NCBI RefSeq assembly: GCF_051014685.1 | Contig: NW_027479756.1 | Coordinates: forward strand, 1 to 64,000 | Source: Ptiloglossa arizonensis | Taxonomy: Eukaryota; Arthropoda; Insecta; Hymenoptera; Colletidae | Length of the DNA stretch: 64,000 bases | Direction of reading: 5' to 3' | Position numbers and translations under genes: made by a program | Notes under the pieces: model-generated | The model's database searches: none | Told to the model about the DNA's origin: nothing | The model's input: only the letters and a program-made list of their open reading frames with translations | Shown here: in pieces, positions 1 to 10,253 of the stretch | Numbering within the stretch: the stretch's first letter is position 1 | Layout of the letters: each line of letters starts with the position of its first letter

Positions 1-20
1 CCTAGGGAAAAAATACACAT

Positions 21-36
21 ACCGTTGTAATCGGGC
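21..36 (+). other. CENP-B-box-like motif (degenerate), one per monomer
   Basis: ACCGTTGTAATCGGGC lines up with the mammalian CENP-B box TTCGTTGGAAACGGGA at 11 of 16 positions. It keeps 7 of the 9 positions usually called essential (pattern TTCG-N4-A-N2-CGGG); the two leading T residues are A and C here. The motif recurs in nearly every monomer, with variants at the C of TAATC and at the GGG. Seven of nine essential matches would be expected by chance about once per two random sequences of this length searched on both strands, so the likeness alone is weak. Functional binding is not shown. Confidence 0.3.
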
Positions 37-50
37 GAGTTTCTACTTTC

Positions 51-60
51 AGATGCAATC
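51..60 (+). other. Hypervariable decamer within the monomer
   Basis: Between the conserved CTACTTTC and GGAATTTTT, the monomers carry one of a limited set of blocks: GATGCAATAG, GACGCAGCAG, GACGCAACAG, GACGCAGAAG, GACGCACAAG, GACACAACAG, GTTACAATAG, GATACAATAG or ACAAGCAACAG. Neighbouring bases vary far less. The blocks behave as subfamily tags, and the same tag recurs at corresponding positions of the higher-order repeats. The position shown is that of the first monomer. Confidence 0.85.
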
Positions 61-128
61 GGAATTTTTGGGTTATGTCAATCCGTTCGCCAGATATGGG
101 AGTTTGAAGCCAAGAAATGGTTGAGAAG

Positions 129-144
129 GCAAAAAATTTTTCGC
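129..144. other. A6T5 near-palindromic dyad
   Basis: GCAAAAAATTTTTCGC is almost self-complementary and recurs once per monomer in the majority subfamily. The second subfamily reads ACAACAAATTTTTCGC and loses the left arm. A few copies read GCAAAAAATTGTTCAC (for example near 1012 and 48571). Together with the GGGAAAAAAT run and the GGAATTTTTGGG run it gives three A/T tracts per 177 bp, a pattern compatible with intrinsically bent DNA or nucleosome positioning. That role is inferred. Confidence 0.6.
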
Positions 145-430
145 AATTCTGCTGCTCCAAACGCTTAACCACAATGGCCCAGGGAAAAAATACACATACC
201 GTTGTAATCGGGCGAGTTTCTACTTTCAGATGCAATAGGAATTTTGGGTTTGGTCTATCCGTTCGCGAGATATGGGACTTTGAAGCTAAGAAATGGTTGT
301 GAAGACAACAAATTTTCCGCACTTCTGCTGCTCCAATCGCTTAACCAGAATGCCCTAGGGGAAAAATACGCATACCGTTGTAATCGGGCGAGTTTCTACT
401 TTCAGACGCAGAAGGAATTTTGGGTTTGGT

Positions 431-452
431 CAATCCGTTCGCGAGATATGGG
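431..452 (+). other. Near-invariant monomer core with TCGCGA palindrome
   Basis: The core runs from CAATCC through GTTCGCGAGATATGGG, shown here in the third monomer, with TCGCGA (NruI site) at 439-444. It is unchanged in the great majority of monomers although it contains three CpG. The exceptions I noticed are few: CGCCAG near 88, CCCGAG at 3451 and 7346, GGCGAG near 8054, GCGATA near 2921, GCAAGA near 6463, GCGGGA near 14250 and 18143, and CCATTCG near 51001, 53477 and 54715. The contrast with the variable decamer 30 bp upstream is clear. Constraint by a DNA-binding protein is one explanation; concerted evolution from a recent common monomer is another. Confidence 0.75.
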
Positions 453-1843
453 AGTTTGAAGCCAAGAAATGGTTGAGAAGGCATAAAATTTTTCGCAATT
501 CTGCTGATCCAAACGCTTAACCAGAATGGGGTAGGGAAAAAATACACATACCGTTGTAATCGGGAGAGTTTCTACTTTCACAAGCAACAGGAATTTTTGG
601 GTTTGGTCAATCCGTTCGCGAGATATGGGAGTTTGAAGCCAAGAAATGGTTGAGAAGGCATAAAATTTTTCGCAATTCTGCTGAACCAAACGCTCAACCA
701 GAATGGCCTAGGGAAAAAATACACATACCGCTGTAGTCGGGCGAGTGTCTACTTTCAGATGCAATAGGAATTTTTGGGTTAGGTCAATCCGTTCGCGAGA
801 TATGGGAGTTTGAAGCCAAGAAATGGTTGAGGAGGCAAAAAATTTTTCGCAATTCTGCTGCTCCAAACGCTTAACCAGAATGGTCTAGGGAAAAAATACA
901 CATACCGTTGTAATCGGGCGAGTTTCTACTTTCAGATGCAATAGGAATTTTTGGGTTAGGTCAATCCGTTCGCCAGATATGGGAGTTTGAAGCCAAGAAA
1001 TGGTAGAGAAGGCAAAAAATTGTTCACAATTCTGCTGCTACAAACGCTTAACCAGAATGGCCTAGGGAAAAAATACACATACCGTTGTAATCGGGAGCGG
1101 TTCTACTTTCAGATGCAATAGGAATTTTTGGGTTAGGTCAATCCGTTCGCGAGATATGGGAGTTTGAATCCAAGAAATGGTTGAGAAGGCAAAAAATTTT
1201 TCGCAATTCTGCTGCTTCAAACGCTTAACCAGAATGGCCTAGGGAAAAAATACACATACCGTTGTAATCGGGCGAGTTTCTACTTTCAGTTACAATAGGA
1301 TGTTTTGGGTCTGGTCAATCCGTTCGCGAGATATGGGACTTTGAAGCTAAGAAATGGTTGACAGGACAACAAATTTTTCGCACTTCTGCTGCTCCAATCG
1401 CTTAACCAGAATGGCCTAGGGGAAAAATACACATACCGTTGTAACCGGGTGAGTTTCTACTTTCAGATGCAATAGGAATTTTTTGGTTGGGTCAATCCGT
1501 TCGCGAGATATGGGAGTTTGAAGCCAAGAAATGGTCGAGAAGGCAAAAAATTTTTCGCAATTCTGCTGCTCCGAACGCTTAACCAGAGTGGCGTAGGGAA
1601 AAAATACGCATACCGTTGTAATCGGGCGAGTTTCTACTTTCAGACGCAGCAGGAATTTTTGGGTTTGGTCAATCCGTTCGCGAGATATGGGACTTTGAAG
1701 CTAAGAAATGGTTGAGAAGACAACAAATTTTACGCAATTCTGCTGCTCCAATCGCTTAACCAGAATGCCCTAGGGGAAAAATACACATACCGTTGTAATC
1801 GGGCGAGTTTCTACATTCAGATGCAATAGGAATTTTTGGGTTA

Positions 1844-3393
1844 GGTCAATCCGTTCGCGAGATATGGGAGTTTGAAGCCAAGAAATGGTTGAGAAGGCAA
1901 AAAATTTTTCGCAATTCTGCTGCTCCAAACGCTTAACCAGAATGGCCCAGGGAAAAAAGACGCATACCGTTGTAACCGGGCGAGTTTCTACTAGCAGACA
2001 CAACAGGAATTTTTGGGTTAAGTCACTCCGTTCGCGAGATATGGGAGTTTGAAGCCAAGAAATGGTTGAGAAGGCATACAATTTTTCGCAATTCTGCTGC
2101 TCCAAACGCTTAACCAGAATGGTCTAGGGAAAAAATGCGCATACCGTTGTAATCGAGCGAGTTTCTACTTTTAGATGCAATAGGAATTTTTGGGTTAGGT
2201 CAATCCGTTCGCGAGATATGGGAGTTTGAAGCCAAGAAATGGTTGAGGAGGCAAAAAATTTTTCGCAATTCTGCTGCTCCAAACGCTTAACCAGAATGGC
2301 CCAGGGAAAAAATACGCATACCGTTGTAATCGGGCGAGTTTCTACTTTCAGATGCAATAGGAATTTTTGGGTTAGGTCAATCCGTTCGCGAGATATGGGA
2401 GTTTGAAGCCAAGAAATGGTTGAGAAGGCAAAAAATTTTTCGCAATTCTGCAGCTCCGATCGCTTAACCAGAGTGGCGTAGGGAAAAAATACACATACCG
2501 TTGTAATCGGGCGAGTTTCTTCTTTCAGATGCAATAGGAATTTTTGGGTTAGGTCAATCCGTTCGCGAGATATGGGAGTTGGAAGGTCAAGAAATGGTAG
2601 ACAAGACAAAAAATTTTTCGCAACTTTGTTGCTCCAAACGCTTAAGCAGAATGGCCTAGGGAAAAAAATCTGCATACCGTCGTAATCGGGCGAGTTTCTA
2701 CTTTCAGATGCAATAGGAATTTTTCGGTTAGGTTAATCCGTTCGCGAGATATGGTAGTTTGAAGCTAAGAAATGGTTGAGAAGACAACAAATTTTTCGCA
2801 ATTCTGCTGCTCCAAACGCTTAACCAGAATGGCCTAGGGAAAAAATACGCACACCCTTGTAATCGGGCGAGTTTCTACTTTCAGACGCAGAAGGAATTTT
2901 TGGGTTTAGTCAATCCGTTCGCGATATATGGGACTTTGAATCTAAGAAATGGTTGAGAAGAGAACAAATTTTTCGCAATTCTTCTGCTCCAAACGCTTAA
3001 CCAGAATGGGCTAGGGAAAAAATTCACATACCGTTGTAATTGGGCGAGTTTCTACTTTCAGACGCAACAGGAATTTTTGGGTTAGGACAATCCGTTCGCG
3101 AGATATGGGAGTTTGAAGCCAAGAAATGGTTGTGAAGACAACAAATTTTTCGCACTTCTGCTGCTCCAATCGCTTAACCAGAATGCCCTAGGGGAAAAAT
3201 ACACATACCGTTGTAATCGGGCGAGTTTCTACTTTCAGATGCAATAGGAATTTTTGGGTTAGGTCAATCCGTTCGCGAGATATGGGAGTTTGAAGCTAAG
3301 AAATGGTTGAGGAGGCAAAAAATTTTTCGCAATTCTACTGCTCCAAACGCTTAACCAGAATGGCCCAGGGAAAAAAGACGCATACCGTTGTAA
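1844..3393. repeat. Duplicated block P, copy 1
   Basis: About 8.7 monomers, repeated 3011 bp downstream at 4855-6403. The edges are set by the mismatch at 1843 (TTAGG against TTGGG) and the mismatch at 3394 (TAATC against TAACC). Shared rare markers include CTACTAGCAGACAC near 1990, a GTTGGAAGGTCA run near 2578, GGGAAAAAAATCTGC near 2660 and GCGATATATGG near 2921. The only differences I found are two substitutions (2551-region TAGGTC against TAGATC, 2589-region TCAAG against TCATG) and one deleted base in copy 2. Confidence 0.88.
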
Positions 3394-4947
3394 TCGGGCG
3401 AGTTTCTACTTTCAGATGCAATAGGAATTTTTGGGTTAGGTCAATCCGTTCCCGAGATATGGGAGTTTGAAGCCAAGAAATGTTAGAGAAGGCAAAAAAT
3501 TGTTCACAATTCTGCTGCTCCAAACGCTTAACCAGAATGGCCTAGGGAAAAAATACGCATACCGTTGTAATCGGGCGAGGTTCTACTTTCAGATGCAATA
3601 GGAATTTTTGGGTTAGGTCAATCCGTTCGCGAGATGTGGGAGTTTGAAGCCAAGAAATGGTTGAGAAGGCAAAAAATTTTTCGCAATTCTTGTGCTCCAA
3701 ACGCTTAACCAGAATGCCCTAGGGGAAAAATACACATGCCGTTGTAATCGAGCGAGTTTCTACTTTCAGTTACAATAGGAATTTTTGGGTTCGGTCAATC
3801 CGTTCGCGAGATATGGGACTTTGAAGCTAAGAAATGGTTGACAAGACAACAAATTTTTCGCACTTCTGCTGCTCCAATCGCTTAACCAGAATGCCCTAGG
3901 GAAAAAATACGCACACCCTTGTAATCGGGCGAGGTTCTACTTTCAGATGCAATAGGAATTTTTGGGTTAGGTCAATCCGTTCGCGAGATATGGGAGTTTG
4001 AAGCCAAGAAATGGTTGAGAAGGCAAAAAATTTTTCGCCATTCTGCTGCTCCAAACGCTTAAACAGAATGGCCTAGGGAAAAAATGCGCATTCCGTTGTA
4101 ATCGGGCGAGCTTCTACTTTCAGATGCAATAGGAATTTTTGGGTTAGGTCAATCCGTTCGCGAGATATGGGAGTTTGAAGCCAAGAAATGGTTGAGGAGG
4201 CAAAAAATTTTTCGCAATTCTGCTGCTCCAAACGCTTAACCAGAATGGCCCAGGGGAAAAATACGCATACCGTTGTAATCGGGCGAGTTTCTACTTTCAG
4301 ATGCAATAGGAATTTTTGGGTTAGGTCAATCCGTTCGCGAGATATGGGAGTTTGAAGCCAAGAAATGGTTGAGAAGGCAAAAAATTTTTCGCAATTCTGC
4401 TGCTCCGATCGCTTAACCAGAGTGGCGAAGGGAAAAAATACACATACCCTTGTAATCGGGCGAGGTTCTACTTTCAGATGCAATAGGAATTTTTGGGTTA
4501 GGTCAATCCGTTCGCGAGATATGGGAGTTTGAATCCAAGAAATGGTTGAGAAGGCAAACAATTTTTCGCAATTCTGCTGCTTCAAACGCTTAACCAGAAT
4601 GGCCTAGGGAAAAAATACAGATACCGTTGTAATCGGGCGAGTTTCTACTTTCAGATACAATAGGAATTTTTGGGTCTGCTCAATCCGTTCGCGAGATATG
4701 GGACTTTGAAGCTAAGAAATGGTTGACAAGACAACAAATTTTTCGCACTTCTGCTGCTCCAATCGCTTAACCAGAATGGCCTAGGGGAAAAATACACATA
4801 CCGTTGTAACCGGGTTAGTTTCTACTTTCAGATGCAATAGGACTTTTTGGGTTGGGTCAATCCGTTCGCGAGATATGGGAGTTTGAAGCCAAGAAATGGT
4901 TGAGAAGGCAAAAAATTTTTCGCAATTCTGCTGCTCCAAACGCTTAA
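3381..4947. repeat. Duplicated block Q, copy 1
   Basis: About 8.9 monomers, repeated 3895 bp downstream at 7276-8842. The rare marker CCGTTCCCGAG at 3446 and 7341 and the markers GCGCATTCCG (4085) and GGGCGAGC are shared. I noticed four substitutions between copies: CTTGTG/CTTCTG near 3690, GGGGAAA/GGGAAAA near 4253, TTCGCG/TTGGCG near 4159 and GTAATC/GTTATC near 4629. The right edge is the C/A mismatch at 4948/8843. The right end of Q overlaps the start of block P copy 2, so P and Q are chained rather than separate units. Confidence 0.88.
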
Positions 4948-6403
4948 CCAGAATGGCCCAGGGAAAAAAGACGCATACCGTTGTAACCGGGCGAGTTTCT
5001 ACTAGCAGACACAACAGGAATTTTTGGGTTAAGTCACTCCGTTCGCGAGATATGGGAGTTTGAAGCCAAGAAATGGTTGAGAAGGCATACAATTTTTCGC
5101 AATTCTGCTGCTCCAAACGCTTAACCAGAATGGTCTAGGGAAAAAATGCGCATACCGTTGTAATCGAGCGAGTTTCTACTTTCAGATGCAATAGGAATTT
5201 TTGGGTTAGGTCAATCCGTTCGCGAGATATGGGAGTTTGAAGCCAAGAAATGGTTGAGGAGGCAAAAAATTTTTCGCAATTCTGCTGCTCCAAACGCTTA
5301 ACCAGAATGGCCCAGGGAAAAAATACGCATACCGTTGTAATCGGGCGAGTTTCTACTTTCAGATGCAATAGGAATTTTTGGGTTAGGTCAATCCGTTCGC
5401 GAGATATGGGAGTTTGAAGCCAAGAAATGGTTGAGAAGGCAAAAAATTTTTCGCAATTCTGCAGCTCCGATCGCTTAACCAGAGTGGCGTAGGGAAAAAA
5501 TACACATACCGTTGTAATCGGGCGAGTTTCTTCTTTCAGATGCAATAGGAATTTTTGGGTTAGATCAATCCGTTCGCGAGATATGGGAGTTGGAAGGTCA
5601 TGAAATGGTAGACAAGACAAAAAATTTTTCGCAACTTTGTTGCTCCAAACGCTTAAGCAGAATGGCCTAGGGAAAAAAATCTGCATACCGTCGTAATCGG
5701 GCGAGTTTCTACTTTCAGATGCAATAGGAATTTTTCGGTTAGGTTAATCCGTTCGCGAGATATGGTAGTTTGAAGCTAAGAAATGGTTGAGAAGACAACA
5801 AATTTTTCGCAATTCTGCTGCTCCAAACGCTTAACCAGAATGGCCTAGGGAAAAAATACGCACACCCTTGTAATCGGGCGAGTTTCTACTTTCAGACGCA
5901 GAAGGAATTTTTGGGTTTAGTCAATCCGTCGCGATATATGGGACTTTGAATCTAAGAAATGGTTGAGAAGAGAACAAATTTTTCGCAATTCTTCTGCTCC
6001 AAACGCTTAACCAGAATGGGCTAGGGAAAAAATTCACATACCGTTGTAATTGGGCGAGTTTCTACTTTCAGACGCAACAGGAATTTTTGGGTTAGGACAA
6101 TCCGTTCGCGAGATATGGGAGTTTGAAGCCAAGAAATGGTTGTGAAGACAACAAATTTTTCGCACTTCTGCTGCTCCAATCGCTTAACCAGAATGCCCTA
6201 GGGGAAAAATACACATACCGTTGTAATCGGGCGAGTTTCTACTTTCAGATGCAATAGGAATTTTTGGGTTAGGTCAATCCGTTCGCGAGATATGGGAGTT
6301 TGAAGCTAAGAAATGGTTGAGGAGGCAAAAAATTTTTCGCAATTCTACTGCTCCAAACGCTTAACCAGAATGGCCCAGGGAAAAAAGACGCATACCGTTG
6401 TAA
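4855..6403. repeat. Duplicated block P, copy 2
   Basis: Partner of 1844-3393, with identical rare markers in the same order. It carries a one-base deletion (CCGTCGCGATA near 5929), so the offset changes from 3011 to 3010 bp. The deletion is private to this copy, so it arose after the duplication. Confidence 0.88.
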
Positions 6404-7275
6404 CCGGGCGAGTTTCTACTTTCAGACACAACAGGAATTTTTGGGTTAAGTCACTCCGTTCGCAAGATATGGGAGTTTGAAGCCAAGAAATGGTTGAGAA
6501 GGCATACAATTTTTCGCAATTCTGCTGCTCCAAACGCTTAACCAGAATGGCCTAGGGAAAAAATACACATACCGTTGTAATCGGGCGAGTTTCTACTTTC
6601 AGACGCAACAGGAATTTTTGGGTTAGGTCAATCCGTTCGCGAGATATGGGAGTTTGAAGCCAAGAAATGGTTGAGAAGGCAAAAAATTTTTCGCAATTCT
6701 GCTGCTCCAAACGCTTAACCAGAATGCCCTAGGGAAAAAATACACATACCGTTGTAATCGAGCGAGTTTCTACTTTCAGTTACAATAGGAATTTTTGGGT
6801 TCGGTCAATCCGTTCGCGAGATATGGGACTTTGAAGCTAAGAAATGGTTGACAAGACAACAAATTTTTCGCACTACTGCTGCTCCAATCGCTTAACCAGA
6901 ATGCCCTAGGGAAAAAATACGCACACCCTTGTAATCGGGCGAGTTTCTATTTTCAGACGCAGAAGGAATTTTTGGGTTTGGTCAATCCGTTCGCGAGATA
7001 TGGGACTTTGAATCTAAGAAATGGTTGAGAAGACAACAAATTTTTCGCAATTCTGCTGATCCAAACGCTTAACCAGAATGGCCTAGGGAAAAAATACACA
7101 TACCGCTGTAGTCGGGCGAGTGTCTACTTTCAGATGCAATAGGAATTTTTGGGTTAGGTCAATCCGTTCGCGAGATATGGGTGTTTGAAGCCAAAAAATG
7201 GTTGAGGAGGCAAAAAATTTTTCGCAATTCTGCTGCTCCAAACGCTTAACCAGAATGGTCTAGGGAAAAAATACA
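6404..7275. repeat. Mixed monomers between P copy 2 and Q copy 2
   Basis: About five monomers. The marker GCACTACTGC at 6870 also occurs at 10941 (4071 bp away, 23 monomers) and at 14834. The unusual GGGTGTTTGAAGCC followed by AAAAAATGG near 7180 recurs near 10368, 11249 and 15143. This stretch therefore shares ancestry with the start of the 22-monomer unit further right. No gene is present. Confidence 0.7.
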
Positions 7276-8842
7276 CATACCGTTGTAATCGGGCGAGTTT
7301 CTACTTTCAGATGCAATAGGAATTTTTGGGTTAGGTCAATCCGTTCCCGAGATATGGGAGTTTGAAGCCAAGAAATGTTAGAGAAGGCAAAAAATTGTTC
7401 ACAATTCTGCTGCTCCAAACGCTTAACCAGAATGGCCTAGGGAAAAAATACGCATACCGTTGTAATCGGGCGAGGTTCTACTTTCAGATGCAATAGGAAT
7501 TTTTGGGTTAGGTCAATCCGTTCGCGAGATGTGGGAGTTTGAAGCCAAGAAATGGTTGAGAAGGCAAAAAATTTTTCGCAATTCTTCTGCTCCAAACGCT
7601 TAACCAGAATGCCCTAGGGGAAAAATACACATGCCGTTGTAATCGAGCGAGTTTCTACTTTCAGTTACAATAGGAATTTTTGGGTTCGGTCAATCCGTTC
7701 GCGAGATATGGGACTTTGAAGCTAAGAAATGGTTGACAAGACAACAAATTTTTCGCACTTCTGCTGCTCCAATCGCTTAACCAGAATGCCCTAGGGAAAA
7801 AATACGCACACCCTTGTAATCGGGCGAGGTTCTACTTTCAGATGCAATAGGAATTTTTGGGTTAGGTCAATCCGTTCGCGAGATATGGGAGTTTGAAGCC
7901 AAGAAATGGTTGAGAAGGCAAAAAATTTTTCGCCATTCTGCTGCTCCAAACGCTTAAACAGAATGGCCTAGGGAAAAAATGCGCATTCCGTTGTAATCGG
8001 GCGAGCTTCTACTTTCAGATGCAATAGGAATTTTTGGGTTAGGTCAATCCGTTGGCGAGATATGGGAGTTTGAAGCCAAGAAATGGTTGAGGAGGCAAAA
8101 AATTTTTCGCAATTCTGCTGCTCCAAACGCTTAACCAGAATGGCCCAGGGAAAAAATACGCATACCGTTGTAATCGGGCGAGTTTCTACTTTCAGATGCA
8201 ATAGGAATTTTTGGGTTAGGTCAATCCGTTCGCGAGATATGGGAGTTTGAAGCCAAGAAATGGTTGAGAAGGCAAAAAATTTTTCGCAATTCTGCTGCTC
8301 CGATCGCTTAACCAGAGTGGCGAAGGGAAAAAATACACATACCCTTGTAATCGGGCGAGGTTCTACTTTCAGATGCAATAGGAATTTTTGGGTTAGGTCA
8401 ATCCGTTCGCGAGATATGGGAGTTTGAATCCAAGAAATGGTTGAGAAGGCAAACAATTTTTCGCAATTCTGCTGCTTCAAACGCTTAACCAGAATGGCCT
8501 AGGGAAAAAATACAGATACCGTTGTTATCGGGCGAGTTTCTACTTTCAGATACAATAGGAATTTTTGGGTCTGCTCAATCCGTTCGCGAGATATGGGACT
8601 TTGAAGCTAAGAAATGGTTGACAAGACAACAAATTTTTCGCACTTCTGCTGCTCCAATCGCTTAACCAGAATGGCCTAGGGGAAAAATACACATACCGTT
8701 GTAACCGGGTTAGTTTCTACTTTCAGATGCAATAGGACTTTTTGGGTTGGGTCAATCCGTTCGCGAGATATGGGAGTTTGAAGCCAAGAAATGGTTGAGA
8801 AGGCAAAAAATTTTTCGCAATTCTGCTGCTCCAAACGCTTAA
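7276..8842. repeat. Duplicated block Q, copy 2
   Basis: Partner of 3381-4947 at a constant 3895-bp offset (22 monomers plus one base). It holds the private change GTTGGCGAG near 8052 inside the otherwise invariant core. Confidence 0.88.
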
Positions 8843-10253
8843 ACAGAATGGCCTAGGGATAAAATGCGCATTCCGTTGTAATCGGGCGAGCTTCTACTTT
8901 CAGATGCAATAGGAATTTTTGGGTTAGGTCAATCCGTTCGCGAGATATGGGAGTTTGAAGCCAAGAAATGGTTGAGGAGGCAAAAAATTTTTCGCAATTC
9001 TGCTGCTCCAAACGCTTAACCAGAATGGCCCAGGGAAAAAATACGCATACCGTTGTAATCGGGCGAGTTTCTACTTTCAGATGCAATAGGAATTTTTGGG
9101 TTAGGTCAATCCGTTCGCGAGATATGGGAGTTTGAAGCCAAGAAATGGTTGAGAAGGCAAAAAATTTTTCGCAATTCTGCTGCTCCGATCGCTTAAACAG
9201 AGTGGCGTAGGGAAAAAATACACATACCGTTGTAATCGGGCGAGTTTCTACTTTCAGATACAATAGGAATTTTTGGGTCTGCTCAATCCGTTCGCGAGAT
9301 ATGGGACTTTGAAGCTAAGAAATGGTTGACAAGACAACAAATTTTTCGCACTTCTGCTGCTCCAATCGCTTAACCAGAATGGCCTAGGGGAAAAATACAC
9401 ATACCGTTGTAACCGGGTTAGTTTCTACTTTCAGATGCAATAGGACTTTTTGGGTTGGGTCAATCCGTTCGCGAGATATGGGAGTTTGAAGCCAAGAAAT
9501 GGTTGAGAAGGCAAAAAATTTTTCGCAATTCTGCTGCTCCAAACGCTTAAACAGAATGGCCTAGGGATAAAATGCGCATTCCGTTGTAATCGGGCGAGCT
9601 TCTACTTTCAGATGCAATAGGAATTTTTGGGTTAGGTCAATCCGTTCGCGAGATATGGGAGTTTGAAGCCAAGAAATGGTTGAGAAGGCAAAAAATTTTT
9701 CGCAATTCTGCTGCTCCGATCGCTTAACCAGAGTGGCGTAGGGAAAAAATACACATACCGTTGTAATCGGGCGAGTTTCTACTTTCAGATACAATAGGAA
9801 TTTTTGGGTCTGCTCAATCCGTTCGCGAGATATGGGACTTTGAAGCTAAGAAATGGTTGACAAGACAACATATTTTTCGCACTTCTGCTGCTCCAATCGC
9901 TTAACCAGAATGGCCTAGGGGAAAAATACACATACCGTTGTAACCGGGTTAGTTTCTACTTTCAGATGCAATAGGACTTTTTGGGTTGGGTCAATCCGTT
10001 CGCGAGATATGGGAGTTTGAAGCCAAGAAATGGTTGAGAAGGCAAAAAATTTTTCGCAATTCTGCTGCTCCAAACGCTTAAACAGAATGGCCTAGGGATA
10101 AAATGCGCATTCCGTTGTAATCGGGCGAGCTTCTACTTTCAGATGCAATAGGAATTTTTGGGTTAGGTCAATCCGTTCGCGAGATATGGGAGTTTGAAGC
10201 CAAGAAATGGTTGAGAAGGCAAAAAATTTTTCGCAATTCTGCTGCTCCAAACG
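8843..10253. repeat. Local triplication with 4-, 3- and 1-monomer steps
   Basis: The unusual junction GCCTAGGGATAAAATGCGC starts at 8851, 9559 and 10090, spaced 708 bp (4 monomers) and 531 bp (3 monomers). The three copies share the following TGCGCATTCCG and GAGCTTCTAC. The first copy has one monomer (with the GGAGGCAAAAAA variant) that is missing from the second, so a whole monomer was gained or lost in register. The second copy has the private change CAACATATTTTT near 9866. Confidence 0.87.

Larger units (their letters stand above)
1..177 (+). repeat. Reference monomer with internal landmarks
   Basis: This is the first complete monomer and serves as the coordinate frame for the others. In order it holds: an AvrII-type CCTAGG at 1-6; an A tract at 8-13; a degenerate CENP-B-box-like motif at 21-36; a variable decamer at 51-60; a T run at 65-69; the normally invariant core at 78-101 (this copy has CGCCAG in place of CGCGAG); an A6T5 dyad at 129-144; and CTGCTGCTCC near 150-159. 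The common consensus form has about 42% GC and 8 CpG. C and G counts of about 31 and 43 give an observed/expected CpG near 1. The length is 59 codons exactly, which explains the long in-phase open frames on both strands. Confidence 0.95.
1..1843. repeat. Mixed-monomer zone (left end)
   Basis: About ten monomers of mixed subfamilies. Decamer tags change from copy to copy (GATGCAATCG, GATGCAATAG, GACGCAGAAG, ACAAGCAACAG, GTTACAATAG). I saw no multi-kilobase near-identical partner elsewhere in the window that starts here. There is no gene and no non-satellite sequence. Private variants such as GGGAGCGG near 1095 suggest older divergence than in the duplicated blocks to the right. Confidence 0.7.

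Noticed and set aside
129..144. A/T dyad as a transcription terminator hairpin
   Set aside because: It has an A/T-only stem without a loop and lies in non-coding satellite. Structural or nucleosomal meaning is more plausible.
1..177. Identity with known plant centromere repeats (for example the Arabidopsis 178-bp family)
   Set aside because: Similar length only. From memory I could not match the sequence itself, so I give no assignment.
181..190. AGGGAAAAAA as a ribosome-binding or promoter-like site
   Set aside because: It is simply the A tract of each monomer, with no gene downstream.
2124..2675. Long minus-strand open frame of 183 codons (with a twin at 5135-5686) and many like it with a 59-residue period
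   Set aside because: The monomer is 59 codons long, so a stop-free frame runs through several copies by arithmetic. The frame is broken in many monomers by a one-base deletion in the T run and by substitutions. There are no distinct start signals, and the same translation recurs only because the DNA does.
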